From: Caulobacter sp.
GTDB taxonomy: Bacteria > Pseudomonadota > Alphaproteobacteria > Caulobacterales > Caulobacteraceae
Assembly: GCA_030678995.1 (NCBI GenBank)
Contig: JAUXTQ010000017.1
Location: 1-64,000, forward strand
Length of the DNA stretch: 64,000 bases
Direction: 5' to 3'
This document shows positions 8,798-17,410 of this stretch, one piece after another. A model generated the notes under the pieces. It ran no database searches, was not told where the DNA came from, and saw only the letters and a program-made list of their open reading frames with translations. The position numbers were made by a program, and so were the translations under genes. Position 1 is the first letter of the stretch, and each line of letters opens with the position of its first letter.

Positions 8798-9553
8798 CTA
8801 GCGGGACTGGAAGATCATCGGGCAGCCGGCGGGCCGCGAGGCGGCGTCCGGGCGCGGCGACTTGAAGTCGATGCCGGACAGCCGCAGGAGGCCGTCGGCG
8901 CCCAGCTCAGCGCGGCCGTCCAGATCCGCGCCCTGCGGGACGTTGTTGCCCCCGTCCGGCGCGAAGCTGATCGCCCTGGCGGCGGGGTCAAAGCTGTAGG
9001 TCCCCCAGAAGTCGACATAGGACTCGAAGGGAGTCCAGGTCGCCTCGAAACGGCCGTTGGCGAGGAAGCGCAGCTCGCGCATCGGCGGATCACCGGCGGG
9101 GCAGCCCGCGTCGCCGACCTCGCGCCAGTAGCCGGTCAGCACCAGCGCCTCACGGGCCACGACGATGAACTCGACGGTGACTGTCTTGCCATCGATCACG
9201 GCCGACAGGCTCGCCTTCGCGCCCGGCGCGGCGGTCTCTGCGATAGTCAGGCGGGTGTTTTCCGCCGACAGGGTCGCGACGGCGGGGGCAGAGACCGTCA
9301 ATCGTTTCAGGCAGGCGACCGGAATGGGCCTGCCCCAGGGCGCCTCGGGGCCCCGGGAGACGACCGAAACGGCCAAAGCGGCCCCTTGCCGGGCAACCTC
9401 CGGCGACAGAAAGATGCGGTAGTCGTCGCCCTTCGCCTCCCGGCAGGCAGTTCGCAGCGCCGCACCGGTCAGCGCCGGCTCCGCCGCGGCGGGCAAGGCG
9501 AGCAGGGCGGCGGCGGCGGCGAGGGCGACGGGGATCAGTCGAAACGCGGTCAT
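8798..9553 (-). CDS. Exported protein of unknown function
   Basis: 251 residues with a signal peptide (1-24, ending AAAEPA). The rest is predicted beta-rich; the C-terminal half includes RELRFLANGRFEATWTPFES and FWGTYSFDPAARAISF, reminiscent of META/lipocalin-type barrels. Three or four cysteines (CREAKG, VACLKRL, AGCPAG, AGCPMIF) could form periplasmic disulfides. I do not recognise the family. It lies 28 bp upstream of the hydrolase pair on the same strand. Confidence 0.6.
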   Translation of the reverse strand: MTAFRLIPVALAAAAALLALPAAAEPALTGAALRTACREAKGDDYRIFLSPEVARQGAALAVSVVSRGPEAPWGRPIPVACLKRLTVSAPAVATLSAENTRLTIAETAAPGAKASLSAVIDGKTVTVEFIVVAREALVLTGYWREVGDAGCPAGDPPMRELRFLANGRFEATWTPFESYVDFWGTYSFDPAARAISFAPDGGNNVPQGADLDGRAELGADGLLRLSGIDFKSPRPDAASRPAGCPMIFQSR

Positions 9554-9594
9554 GCGCCATTGAAGCAGGCGCGGGCCGCCCGCCGCAACCGGGG

Positions 9595-10344
9595 TCAGAT
9601 CTCGGTGGGCGCGATCTCGCGCATCACCTCGCCGATTTCATCGTGCAGGACCAGGTCGGCGTGGGCGTCCATGTCGGTGGCCTCGCGGTTGACGATGGCC
9701 AGCATGGCGCCATTGCGCTTGGCCAGCAGCGGGAAGCCCGCCGCCGGGAACACCACCAGGGACGATCCCAGCACCAGGAACAGGTCGCAGGCCAGGGTCT
9801 CTTCCTCGGCCGCCAGCATCGGCCCCTCGGGCATCGGCTGGCCGAAGGAGATGGTCGCGGTCTTCACCAGCCCGCCGCAGGACCGGCAGGCGGGGATCTC
9901 GCCGCCCTCGACGAACCTCGGCTTGAGGTGATGCAACTCGTGCCGCAGGGCGCATTTGAGGCAGGTGGCGTAGCTGGCGTTGCCGTGCAGCTCGATCACC
10001 CGGTCGTCGGGGATGCCGCTGTCCTGGTGCAGATTGTCGACGTTCTGGGTGATCACGCTGGAGACCTTGCCCGCCGCCACCAGCCGGGCCACTGCGTCAT
10101 GGCCGGCGTTGGGCGCGCGGCCGACCCAGCCGGCCGTGCCGTTGAACACCCGGGTCCAGGCCTCCCGCCGCTTGTCCTCGCTGGCGACGAAGTCCTGGAA
10201 CTGGATTGGCTTTATCTTCGACCAGACCCCGCCCGGGCTGCGGAAGTCGGGAATGCCGGACTCGGTGGAGATGCCCGCGCCGGTAAACACCACCACCCGG
10301 CGGGCGTCCTCGATCATTCGGGCGAGTTCGGCGCGCCTGCTCAT
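9595..10344 (-). CDS. cobB: NAD-dependent protein deacylase (sirtuin)
   Basis: 249 residues. Sir2 motifs in order: FTGAGISTESGIPDFR (NAD binding), TQNVDNLH, the catalytic His in ELHGN, zinc cysteines CLKC and CRSC, and GSSL. Removes acyl groups from lysines while consuming NAD, in the cytoplasm. It follows the SnoaL-like gene by 13 bp and is probably cotranscribed with it. Deacetylase versus desuccinylase specificity cannot be told here. Confidence 0.9.
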   Translation of the reverse strand: MSRRAELARMIEDARRVVVFTGAGISTESGIPDFRSPGGVWSKIKPIQFQDFVASEDKRREAWTRVFNGTAGWVGRAPNAGHDAVARLVAAGKVSSVITQNVDNLHQDSGIPDDRVIELHGNASYATCLKCALRHELHHLKPRFVEGGEIPACRSCGGLVKTATISFGQPMPEGPMLAAEEETLACDLFLVLGSSLVVFPAAGFPLLAKRNGAMLAIVNREATDMDAHADLVLHDEIGEVMREIAPTEI

Positions 10345-10357
10345 GTGAGGGGGCTCA

Positions 10358-10744
10358 TCAGGGGGCGTAGCTCGAGCGGGCCTTCACGCCCCAGTGCCCG
10401 TCCTCGCAGGTGATCACATAGATCGAGTCGAACCCGCCGATGACGCTGCCGTCGGCGCGAAAGCGGCTGAAGCGGGTGTCGATATGCACCTTGTCCGAAC
10501 CGGCATGGATCACCTTGCGGCGTTCCCAGGCCGAATGGTCCCACTCCGTCAGGGCGCCGCTGCCGAACATCTCCGGCTTGTGATAGTCGGCGTCGATGAT
10601 CGTCAGGGTGTTCGACGCCAGCCGCACGCTGGGAAAATTGAACGTCTTCTGCCAGGCGTCGATGTCCCGGGCGTTGAACGCCGCCATGAAGGCATCCAGG
10701 ACGGCCTGCGCGGCGGCGATGGCGTCGGCGTGATCGGTGGTCAT
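10358..10744 (-). CDS. SnoaL-like/DUF4440-type small protein
   Basis: 128 residues from the ATG at 10744. AAQAVLDAFMAAFNARDIDA is the typical first helix of NTF2/SnoaL-fold proteins, and the ending GHWGVKARSSYAP fits the final strands. These folds range from isomerases to binding proteins. No catalytic residues can be assigned. Cotranscribed with the sirtuin, which may be its functional context. Confidence 0.65.
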   Translation of the reverse strand: MTTDHADAIAAAQAVLDAFMAAFNARDIDAWQKTFNFPSVRLASNTLTIIDADYHKPEMFGSGALTEWDHSAWERRKVIHAGSDKVHIDTRFSRFRADGSVIGGFDSIYVITCEDGHWGVKARSSYAP

Positions 10745-10776
10745 GGGGGGTAGCCTAGTACGCTTACCCACACCTC

Positions 10777-10889
10777 GTCATGGCCCGGCTTGTCCGGGCC
10801 ACCCATGCGCACCCCGGTGCGAGGTTGAATCTCCACGCGCGCCCGGATTGATCGAGGTCTTGGGTGGCCCGGACAAGCCGGGCCATGAC
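10777..10889. repeat. Intergenic inverted repeat, family B, copy 1
   Basis: Perfect 29-bp arms at 10777-10805 and 10861-10889, containing GGCCCGGCTTGTCCGGGCC and its complement, around a 55-bp loop. The copy at 43411-43528 has the same arms. It sits downstream of ychF. Confidence 0.8.
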
Positions 10890-10903
10890 GGTCGGGTCAG
10901 GGC

Positions 10904-11998
10904 CTACACGTTGAAGCGGAAGTGCATCACGTCGCCGTCCTTGACGATGTATTCCTTGCCTTCCGACCGCATCTTGCCGGCTTCCTTGGCGCCGTTTTCG
11001 CCGCCCAGCTTGATGAAGTCGTCGAAGGCGATGGTCTCGGCGCGGATGAAGCCCTTTTCGAAGTCGTTGTGGATCACCCCGGCCGCCTGGGGGGCGGTGG
11101 TGCCGACCTCGATGGTCCAGGCGCGGGCCTCCTTGGGGCCGACGGTGAAGTAGCTCTGCAGGCCCAACAGGGCGTAGGCCTCGCGGATCAGGCGGTTGAG
11201 GCCCGGCTCGTGCAGGCCCAGGGTCTCGAGGAACTCGGCGCGCTCGGCCGGATCCAGCAGGGCGATCTCGCTCTCGATCTGGGCGGAGATGACCACGCTC
11301 TTGGCGTTGTCGCGTTTGGCCCGCTCGGCGACCAGGTCGGAGAAGGCGTTGCCCTTGTCGGCCGAGGCCTCATCGACGTTGCAGACGTACAGCGCCGGCA
11401 GCGAGGTCAGCAGCTGCAGCATGTGCCAGGCCTTGTAGTCGTCCTTGCTGATCTGCGCGGCCCGGGCCGGGCGGCCGGCGTTCAGCTGCTCCAGGGCGAC
11501 CTTGACCAGGCGCAGGGTGTCGGCGCTGTCCTTGTCCTGCCGGGCGCGCTTCTCGAGATTGGGCACGCGCTTTTCGAGGCTTTCGAGGTCGGCCAGCATC
11601 AGCTCGGTCTCGATGATCTCCAGGTCGGCGATCGGGTCGATGCGGCCCTCGACGTGGGTGATGTCGCCGTCCTCGAAGCAGCGGGCGACGAAGGCCACCG
11701 CGTCGCAGTCGCGAATGTTGGCCAGGAACTGGTTGCCCAGGCCCTCGCCCTTGCTGGCGCCGCGCACCAGGCCGGCGATGTCGACGAAGTTGATCCGCGA
11801 GGGAATGATGTCTTTAGACCCGGCCACCTTCGCCAGCTGTTCCAGCCGGGGCTCCGGCACCGCCACGTCGCCAGTGTTCGGCTCGATGGTGCAGAATGGA
11901 TAGTTGGCCGCCTGGGCCGACGCCGTCTGGGTCAGGGCATTGAACAGGGTCGACTTGCCCACGTTGGGCAGGCCGACGATCGCGACTTTAAGGGCCAT
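10904..11998 (-). CDS. ychF: Redox-regulated ATPase/GTPase YchF
   Basis: 364 residues, the usual YchF length. P-loop GLPNVGKST (9-17), switch region with DIAGLVRGASKGEGLGNQFL, the NVDE motif, and a C-terminal TGS domain ending VKDGDVMHFRFNV. OLA1/YchF proteins bind ribosomes and act in translation and stress responses. The ATG at 11998 gives the standard N-terminus MALKVAIVGLPNVGK; the longer open frame upstream is not homologous. Confidence 0.95.
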   Translation of the reverse strand: MALKVAIVGLPNVGKSTLFNALTQTASAQAANYPFCTIEPNTGDVAVPEPRLEQLAKVAGSKDIIPSRINFVDIAGLVRGASKGEGLGNQFLANIRDCDAVAFVARCFEDGDITHVEGRIDPIADLEIIETELMLADLESLEKRVPNLEKRARQDKDSADTLRLVKVALEQLNAGRPARAAQISKDDYKAWHMLQLLTSLPALYVCNVDEASADKGNAFSDLVAERAKRDNAKSVVISAQIESEIALLDPAERAEFLETLGLHEPGLNRLIREAYALLGLQSYFTVGPKEARAWTIEVGTTAPQAAGVIHNDFEKGFIRAETIAFDDFIKLGGENGAKEAGKMRSEGKEYIVKDGDVMHFRFNV

Positions 11999-12074
11999 GG
12001 AATTCTCGAACGAAAGGGTGGCGCGCGACCTACCACAGATGCGTCGAACGGCGAAACCGGCCGGGCTTTCGGGT

Positions 12075-12932
12075 TCAGTTCCCGACCGGATCCGGACCCA
12101 TGAAAGCGATGATCCTGGCGGCGAAGTCGGCGGGGCGCTCGACGTACATGAAGTGGCCGGCCGACGGGACGATCGCCAGCTTGCCGTTCTGGACCCTGTT
12201 CGCGATCTCGGTGGCCTGGACGCGGACGGCGCGCATGTCGGACGAGCCGACCAGCACCAGCGTGGGCGCGCGGATTTCGCCAAGTCTCGGCCTGGCGAGG
12301 AGCGTGAAACGCTCCGCGGCGCCGGCCGTGACATTGCCGGGACTGGTGCGGAGCCAGGTGGTCACCTGGGCGCGGGCCGCATCGGCGTTCCGCGTCAGGA
12401 TGTAGGGGTCCCTTGCCGCCTGATCGAGAAGCCCGGCCCGGAACAGCGCCAGTAAGGTGAGGTTGCGGATGGTGAACCCGAAGGCCGGCTTGAACCCGGC
12501 GACCCAGGGACCGGCCAGCACCAGCCCATCGACCGACTCGGGATGGGTAAGCGCGAAGTCGACCGCCAGTCCGCCGCCGGATGACGCGCCGACGAAGGTC
12601 GCCCGCGTGACGTCCAGGACCTTCAGCACCGCCTCCAGATCGCGCGCCGGGGCGTAGGGTCCCCTGGCCGGGGCTGAAGCGCCATAGCCGCGCCGATCGT
12701 AGCGGATGACGCGAAACTGTTCGCAGAGCCGGGGCCAGACGGCGTCATAGGCGGCCGAATGGAGGATGCCGTCATGCAGCAGCACGATCGTGCGCGGTCC
12801 CGCGCCGCAGGTATCGACCCACAGCCGGCCTCCCGGGACATCCATCATGTCTGCTCGCACTGGCGTCACTCCGCTCCAGAACAGCAGGCACAGGATCGCG
12901 ATCGCCCGGGCGGGCGTGAAGGGCAGGCGCAT
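12075..12932 (-). CDS. Exported alpha/beta hydrolase
   Basis: 285 residues. Signal peptide (1-27, ending PVRAD). Oxyanion loop LLHDGILHS, nucleophile Ser in GASSGG, a plausible acid in VGSSDMRAV and catalytic His in SAGHFMYVE. Likely a periplasmic esterase or lactonase of unknown substrate. It is 25 bp downstream of the XRE regulator on the opposite orientation of a shared minus-strand run. Confidence 0.8.
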   Translation of the reverse strand: MRLPFTPARAIAILCLLFWSGVTPVRADMMDVPGGRLWVDTCGAGPRTIVLLHDGILHSAAYDAVWPRLCEQFRVIRYDRRGYGASAPARGPYAPARDLEAVLKVLDVTRATFVGASSGGGLAVDFALTHPESVDGLVLAGPWVAGFKPAFGFTIRNLTLLALFRAGLLDQAARDPYILTRNADAARAQVTTWLRTSPGNVTAGAAERFTLLARPRLGEIRAPTLVLVGSSDMRAVRVQATEIANRVQNGKLAIVPSAGHFMYVERPADFAARIIAFMGPDPVGN

Positions 12933-12957
12933 GGGTGGTCTCCGGTCTTGAGGGTGG

Positions 12958-13194
12958 TTAGCCGGCGCGGCGCAAGGCCTGGACGCCGTCCTCCGGCACG
13001 TATTCGAGAAGGTCTGCCGGCTGGCAGTCGAGGGTGCGGCAGATGGCGTCGAGCGTCGACAGCCGCAGGCCCCTGACCTTGCCGGACTTGAGCAGCGAAA
13101 GATTGGCCTCGGTGATGCCGATCAGTCGGGCCAGGGTGTTGGAGCGCATCTTGCGCCGGGCCAGCATCACATCGAGGCGCAGGACGATGGGCAT
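12958..13194 (-). CDS. Small XRE/Cro-family transcriptional regulator
   Basis: 78 residues, essentially one helix-turn-helix domain: MRSNTLARLIGITEANLSLL carries the HTH, followed by KSGKVRGLRLSTLDAICRTL. This is the YozG-like class that accompanies DUF2975 membrane proteins. Its ATG overlaps the stop of the DUF2975 gene (TGATG), so translation is coupled. A palindrome at 13811-13828 upstream of the operon is a candidate autoregulatory operator. Confidence 0.85.
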   Translation of the reverse strand: MPIVLRLDVMLARRKMRSNTLARLIGITEANLSLLKSGKVRGLRLSTLDAICRTLDCQPADLLEYVPEDGVQALRRAG

Positions 13195-13784
13195 CAGACG
13201 AATGCCTTCCGGTCTTCCTCGATCTCGTGGCCGACCGCCATCACCTGGGCGATGACGAAGACCAGCAGGCCGAGCACGAGGGCCTGGACGCTCGACAGAT
13301 GCATCCAGACCTTGTCGATCTCGTAGCCCGTGGCGGCCAGCACCAGATGGCAGACGAATGGACTGACCGCGTAGAGGCATAGCCAGGCGCCGATGTGGGC
13401 CAGTCGCCGGCCGTTGCGACGCCCGAAGACTTCCCCTCTGGCGTACAGGTCGAACAGCCCGCGCAGGTGCCAGAAGATCATCAGGGTCGGCGCGATGCGC
13501 GCAATGCCGACCGCGGCGTAGACCAGGCGATGAGGCAGGGTCAGGGTGTGGAAGGCCACCGAGTCCGGCGATCCTTCGCCAATCCAGACCGCGCCCGCGC
13601 CGATGCGATAGTTCTCGCCGCCATAAAAGACGACGCCCGCGATGAGGATCGCCGCAACCAGGCCGACAACGCCGATCAGGCCCGTAAACAGCCACGACAG
13701 GGCGCGACTGCCGAGCCGGAGGCGCCGCAGCCGGGGCGGCGTCGGCGGGGTGTCGGGGACGGGAAACTGGACGACGGCGGACAT
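13194..13784 (-). CDS. DUF2975 membrane protein
   Basis: 196 residues from the ATG at 13784 (GAGAGG six bases upstream; a GTG at 13790 is less likely). Four hydrophobic helices, approximately 30-55, 85-105, 120-150 and 160-185, and the charged tail GHEIEEDRKAFV typical of DUF2975 proteins. The family is widely paired with a small XRE regulator, as here; its biochemical role is unknown, possibly a membrane partner of the regulator. Confidence 0.75.
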   Translation of the reverse strand: MSAVVQFPVPDTPPTPPRLRRLRLGSRALSWLFTGLIGVVGLVAAILIAGVVFYGGENYRIGAGAVWIGEGSPDSVAFHTLTLPHRLVYAAVGIARIAPTLMIFWHLRGLFDLYARGEVFGRRNGRRLAHIGAWLCLYAVSPFVCHLVLAATGYEIDKVWMHLSSVQALVLGLLVFVIAQVMAVGHEIEEDRKAFV

Positions 13785-13810
13785 GCACACCTCTCGCCAT
13801 CATGATCTCA

Positions 13811-13828
13811 ACAGAAAAAACTTTCTGT
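13811..13828. promoter_or_regulatory. Candidate operator of the DUF2975-XRE operon
   Basis: Perfect palindrome ACAGAAA-AAAC-TTTCTGT (7-bp arms, 4-bp spacer) in an AT-rich patch 27 bp upstream of the DUF2975 ATG. The small XRE protein of the operon is the obvious candidate binder (inference). Confidence 0.55.
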
Positions 13829-13854
13829 CAAACGATAACGATGCGTGGTGCGTG

Positions 13855-14592
13855 TCAGGCCAGGGCTTCGGCCGCAAAGTCACGCCACATCCGGGCCTCG
13901 CGGCGGAAGTGGGAGGTCGTCTTGGCCGCCCGCTTGTCGATCTCGGCCAGGGCTTCGACGGCCTCGTCGCGACGGCCGACCTCGACGAGAAAGGCGGCGT
14001 AACGGGCGAGGCCTTCGAGCCCGGGAAGCCGGCCCGCGGCCCACTGGTAGGCGGTGTCAGCCTCGGCCGTGCGGCCCAGGGCGTGATAGGCGCGGCCCAT
14101 GGCCAGGGCGGCGGACGCCGTGCGGCCTACCTCGCCCTGAGCGCCCATCTGTTCGAGCAGGGTCAGGGCCTCGGCCGCCCGGTCCAGTTCGAGCAGCGCC
14201 CTGGCCCGGCCCAACAGCAGCGACGGATCGTCGGCATGGATGCCGGCGGCGGCCTCGCCATAGAGCTGCTCGGCCTCGGCGAATCGGCCAAAGGCGGCGG
14301 ACGCGGAAGCGAGGCGCATCCTTGCGCCCACGGTCGGGCTGTCATCGACGGCCGCCTTCGCCGCGCGGTATTCACGTTCCGGATCGAGGGTGTCGCGGGC
14401 CGCCTTGCCGAGCCGCCGCGCCGTCGCGCCGCCCATCAAGTCCGGCAGGAGCTGGGTCAGCCCGTAGACCAGGCTGCCCAGGCCGGGGAAGGCCAGCAGG
14501 ATGAACATCCAGTACATCGGCCGCCCCGTGCGCGTGACGTGGACGCACATGGCGATGGCGATCAGGTAGTTGAGGCCGATGGCGGGGATCAT
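13855..14592 (-). CDS. Membrane-anchored TPR protein
   Basis: 245 residues. Two N-terminal hydrophobic helices (about 1-20 and 28-50, YWMFILLAFPGLGSLVYGL, like a PLD-nuclease N-terminal anchor), then a helical region with tetratricopeptide-like pairs such as AAFGRFAEAEQLYGEAAAG and AYHALGRTAEADTAYQWAAG. Likely a scaffold at the inner membrane; partner unknown. ATG 14592 (MIPAIGLNYL) is preferred to a start seven codons upstream. It follows pth by 30 bp. Confidence 0.65.
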   Translation of the reverse strand: MIPAIGLNYLIAIAMCVHVTRTGRPMYWMFILLAFPGLGSLVYGLTQLLPDLMGGATARRLGKAARDTLDPEREYRAAKAAVDDSPTVGARMRLASASAAFGRFAEAEQLYGEAAAGIHADDPSLLLGRARALLELDRAAEALTLLEQMGAQGEVGRTASAALAMGRAYHALGRTAEADTAYQWAAGRLPGLEGLARYAAFLVEVGRRDEAVEALAEIDKRAAKTTSHFRREARMWRDFAAEALA

Positions 14593-14622
14593 GACGCTAC
14601 TCTGACGCGGCAATGGCTGGCG

Positions 14623-15246
14623 TCAATCGGGGTCTCGCGCCAGTTTGCGCGGGTCGGCCTTGGGGGCGGGGGCCAGGCGCATGACCTCGGCCTGGTAGCG
14701 TTCGTCGTCGCCGGAAGCGGCGAAGGGCAGGGCGTCGGCGAGGGCGTCGAGCATCGGGTCCAGCCAGACGCGGTCGGCCTTGGCGAGGTCGCCCAGCACG
14801 TAGTGCATCACCGCATCCCGGTCGCCGGGATGGCCCACGCCGATTCGGGCGCGGCGGAAGTCGGCGCCGACCTGGGCGGTGACCGAGCGGATGCCGTTGT
14901 TGCCCGCCGCTCCACCGCCGGGCTTCATGCGGAAGCGGCCGGGGGCCAGGTCGATCTCGTCATGGAAGACGATCACATCGGCCGGCTTGAGCTTGAAGAA
15001 CCGCACCGCCTCGCCCACCGCCCGGCCGGCCTCGTTGTAAAAGGTCTGGGGCTTGAGCAGCAACAGCTTCACCAGCCCGTCCGGCGTCTCCACCTGGCCC
15101 TCGCAGGCCAGGCCCTGGAAGCGCGCGCGCCAGGGCGCGGTCGCGTGGCGCCGGGCGATGGCGTCCATCGCCTGGAAGCCGACGTTGTGCCGGTTCTTCT
15201 CGTATTTGGGGCCCGGATTGCCGAGGCCGGCGAGGATCAGGGTCAC
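14623..15246 (-). CDS. pth: Peptidyl-tRNA hydrolase
   Basis: 207 residues from a GTG at 15246, chosen because it places the active-site residues at their canonical positions, Asn10 (GLGNPG) and His20 (NRHNVGF). HDEIDL and GGGAAGNNGIRS complete the signature. It recycles peptidyl-tRNAs released prematurely from ribosomes. Downstream of rplY, as in many proteobacteria, but a terminator separates them. The Shine-Dalgarno is weak. Confidence 0.93.
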   Translation of the reverse strand: MTLILAGLGNPGPKYEKNRHNVGFQAMDAIARRHATAPWRARFQGLACEGQVETPDGLVKLLLLKPQTFYNEAGRAVGEAVRFFKLKPADVIVFHDEIDLAPGRFRMKPGGGAAGNNGIRSVTAQVGADFRRARIGVGHPGDRDAVMHYVLGDLAKADRVWLDPMLDALADALPFAASGDDERYQAEVMRLAPAPKADPRKLARDPD

Positions 15247-15277
15247 GTCAGGATTCCAGCGGGCGGGAAGCCCCAAA

Positions 15278-15311
15278 CGAAAACGGGCGAGCCATAAGCC
15301 CGCCCGTTTCG
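15278..15311 (-). terminator. Terminator between rplY and pth
   Basis: On the minus strand the stem AAACGGGCG / CGCCCGTTT (15281-15289 with 15301-15309) is followed by TTTTCGTTT. It is 22 bp past the rplY stop and overlaps the region where a pth promoter would have to lie, so it may attenuate rather than end transcription. Confidence 0.7.
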
Positions 15312-15332
15312 ATATCACGATGCGCGAACCAA

Positions 15333-15950
15333 TCAGCCCTCGGCTTCGCCTTCGGCTTCGGAGGCTTCGGCCATGTCGGACATGCCCGCCGAGGAAACCT
15401 TCAGGGTCGCCAGCACGAAGTCGCGGTCGGCCAGCACCGGGGTCACGCCCTTGGGCAGCTCCACGTCGCTGATGCGGACCGTGTCGCCCAGTTCCTTGGC
15501 GGACAGGTCGACGATGAGTTCTTCCGGAATCGCGTCGGCCGGGCAGTTCAGCTCGACGTCGTGACGCACGATCTCGAGCGAACCGCCCATCTTCAGGCCG
15601 GGGCAGATGTCCTGGTTCTTGAAGTGAACCGCGACGGAGATGCGGATCGTGGAGCCTTCCTCGACGCGGTACAGGTCGAAGTGCATCGGCTCATCCGTCA
15701 CCGGATGGAACTGGATGTCCTTGGCGATGACCGGCTGGTTCTCATCGCCGTACTTCAGGGTCACTAGGTGGCCCAGCAGCTTGCCGGTGTAGAGCGACTT
15801 GCGGAACTCGTTGGACTTCACGGCGATGGCCACCGGAGCCTTGGAGCCGCCATACAGGACGCCGGGCACCTTGCCGGCGCGGCGGGCTTCGCGGGCGCCG
15901 CCCGTGCCGGTGCGGTCGCGGACTTCGACGTTCAGGACGATCTCGGCCAT
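15333..15950 (-). CDS. rplY: 50S ribosomal protein L25/general stress protein Ctc
   Basis: 205 residues: the long form with an N-terminal L25 domain (VRDRTGTGGAREARRAGKVP, GVLYGG) and the C-terminal Ctc/TL5 domain (FKNQDICPGLKMGGSLEIV). Binds 5S rRNA in the large subunit. The tail is acidic (EASEAEGEAEG), common in alphaproteobacterial homologues. Ends at a terminator before pth. Confidence 0.95.
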   Translation of the reverse strand: MAEIVLNVEVRDRTGTGGAREARRAGKVPGVLYGGSKAPVAIAVKSNEFRKSLYTGKLLGHLVTLKYGDENQPVIAKDIQFHPVTDEPMHFDLYRVEEGSTIRISVAVHFKNQDICPGLKMGGSLEIVRHDVELNCPADAIPEELIVDLSAKELGDTVRISDVELPKGVTPVLADRDFVLATLKVSSAGMSDMAEASEAEGEAEG

Positions 15951-16085
15951 GGTCTTGCGTTCTCAAAACGAAGTCGCCGCGGCAGATGGATCCGCGCGGC
16001 GACGGTCGGTGAATTCAGGGTTGCGCTCGATACACGCTTTCCACGGACGGCGCAACGCCGCCCGGCGAGAGTCTCACCGCAAAGG

Positions 16086-17153
16086 TTAACGGCGAACCGG
16101 CGGCTTTTTCGGCGGCGCTTCGGTGATCGAGGTCTTCTTCGGCGCCGTGCGCGTCACCGGCGCGGGCCGCGGCGGCTCGGGCGGCATGGTCGCGCCGGTC
16201 CACTTGACCATGCAGGTCCCGGTGTCGATCAGGATGTGCTGGCCCAGGCAGAAGACGTCCTCGTAGTTGGGCTTGGACACCGCCAGGCACTGGTAGAGGT
16301 TCAGCTTGGCCATGTTCAGACAGTAGGCCGCGTTCGGCTCGGCCGACAGGACGGCGATGGCGTCGAAGTTGGCGTCGCCGCCTTCGCCGATGGCCGCCAG
16401 GGCCGCCAGGGTCAGGCCGCGCACCACGATCGGCGACCAGGGCGGCGGGGCGGCGCCCGGCGTCAGGCCCAGCTGGGCGGCCGCGGTCGGCCCGGTGCTG
16501 GCCTGCTGCAACAGCATGACGTCGGCCGCGTCACCAAGCATCGGCGAGGCCGACAGGGTCTTGGCGGCGATCAGTCGGCCTTCGCGGTCGGGCACGGTGA
16601 CCTTGGACCAGGCGCTGTGCTGGACGGTGTAGGCCGCCTGCTTCACGGCGCGGCCGTTGACGACCATCCGTGTGCCCTCGGCGCCGAGGGCCTGCAGGAT
16701 CAGGCCGGCGGCCGAGTCGGCGCCGGGCAGGATGGTGGCCATGTTGGGGTTGGAGATCAGCTGGTCGCGCATGGCGATGCGCTGGGCCGGGTCGGCCGCG
16801 ATCTTGCGCAGCTCGGCGACGAACAGCGGATCCTGCAGGGCGACGATGGCGGCGTAGGCCACGGCGCCGCGCAGGAACTGCTTGGGCTCATAGGCCGCCG
16901 CCGTGCGCAGGGCGGTCTGGATCTGAGCGCCGTCCTGGAAATCCGGCGAGATGGCGTTGGCGCGGGCCATGTAGCCGCGCCAGGCGCTGGCTTCCTCGAT
17001 CAGGCGCGGGGCCAGGGTGATCGGCGGCGGCGGCGGCGGCGGGGGCGGCGGCAGATAGGGCGCGGGCTTCTCGGGACCGCAGGCGGCCAGGACGGCGGCA
17101 AGGGCGAAGGCGGCGAGCGCCGACGCGAACCGCGCAGGTAATTGAAGTTTCAT
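16086..17153 (-). CDS. Lipoprotein with polyproline linker, unknown function
   Basis: 355 residues. Lipobox LAAC with the lipidated Cys at residue 25, then ten consecutive prolines (about 35-44), which would form a rigid spacer away from the membrane. The body is helical and alanine-rich (LRGAVAYAAIVALQDPLFVA), with a four-cysteine C-terminal region (AAYCLNMAKL, YQCLAV, DVFCLGQ, GTCMVKW). A basic Lys/Pro tail ends PPKKPPVRR. I do not recognise the family. The start at 17153 gives a standard lipoprotein signal. Confidence 0.7.
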   Translation of the reverse strand: MKLQLPARFASALAAFALAAVLAACGPEKPAPYLPPPPPPPPPPITLAPRLIEEASAWRGYMARANAISPDFQDGAQIQTALRTAAAYEPKQFLRGAVAYAAIVALQDPLFVAELRKIAADPAQRIAMRDQLISNPNMATILPGADSAAGLILQALGAEGTRMVVNGRAVKQAAYTVQHSAWSKVTVPDREGRLIAAKTLSASPMLGDAADVMLLQQASTGPTAAAQLGLTPGAAPPPWSPIVVRGLTLAALAAIGEGGDANFDAIAVLSAEPNAAYCLNMAKLNLYQCLAVSKPNYEDVFCLGQHILIDTGTCMVKWTGATMPPEPPRPAPVTRTAPKKTSITEAPPKKPPVRR

Positions 17154-17268
17154 GCCAGCAGCTTCCCCGTCACACCCCGGACAAGTCAATAGAACCCGCC
17201 TGAGGGGCGAGAATGTGACGCGGGGCCGTTAAGGTGTCGTTTACGGTGGGGGCGCGGTCGGCGCCTCC

Positions 17269-17385
17269 TAAATCCCTCCCCCACGGGGGAGGTGGCTCGC
17301 CGAAGGCGAGACGGAAGGGGGCCTTCCAGCCGCCCCCCTCAGTCACCGCTTCGCGGCGACAGCTCCCCCGTGGGGGAGCGATTCA
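17269..17385. repeat. Intergenic inverted repeat, family A
   Basis: CCCTCCCCCACGGGGGAGG ... GCTCCCCCGTGGGGGAGC, with internal GCCGAAGGCGAGAC / CGCTTCGCGGCGAC modules. It separates prs from the lipoprotein gene and contains two strong local hairpins. Confidence 0.7.
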
Positions 17386-17410
17386 AGACTGCGTCTTCCG
17401 CGCGGGCTCT

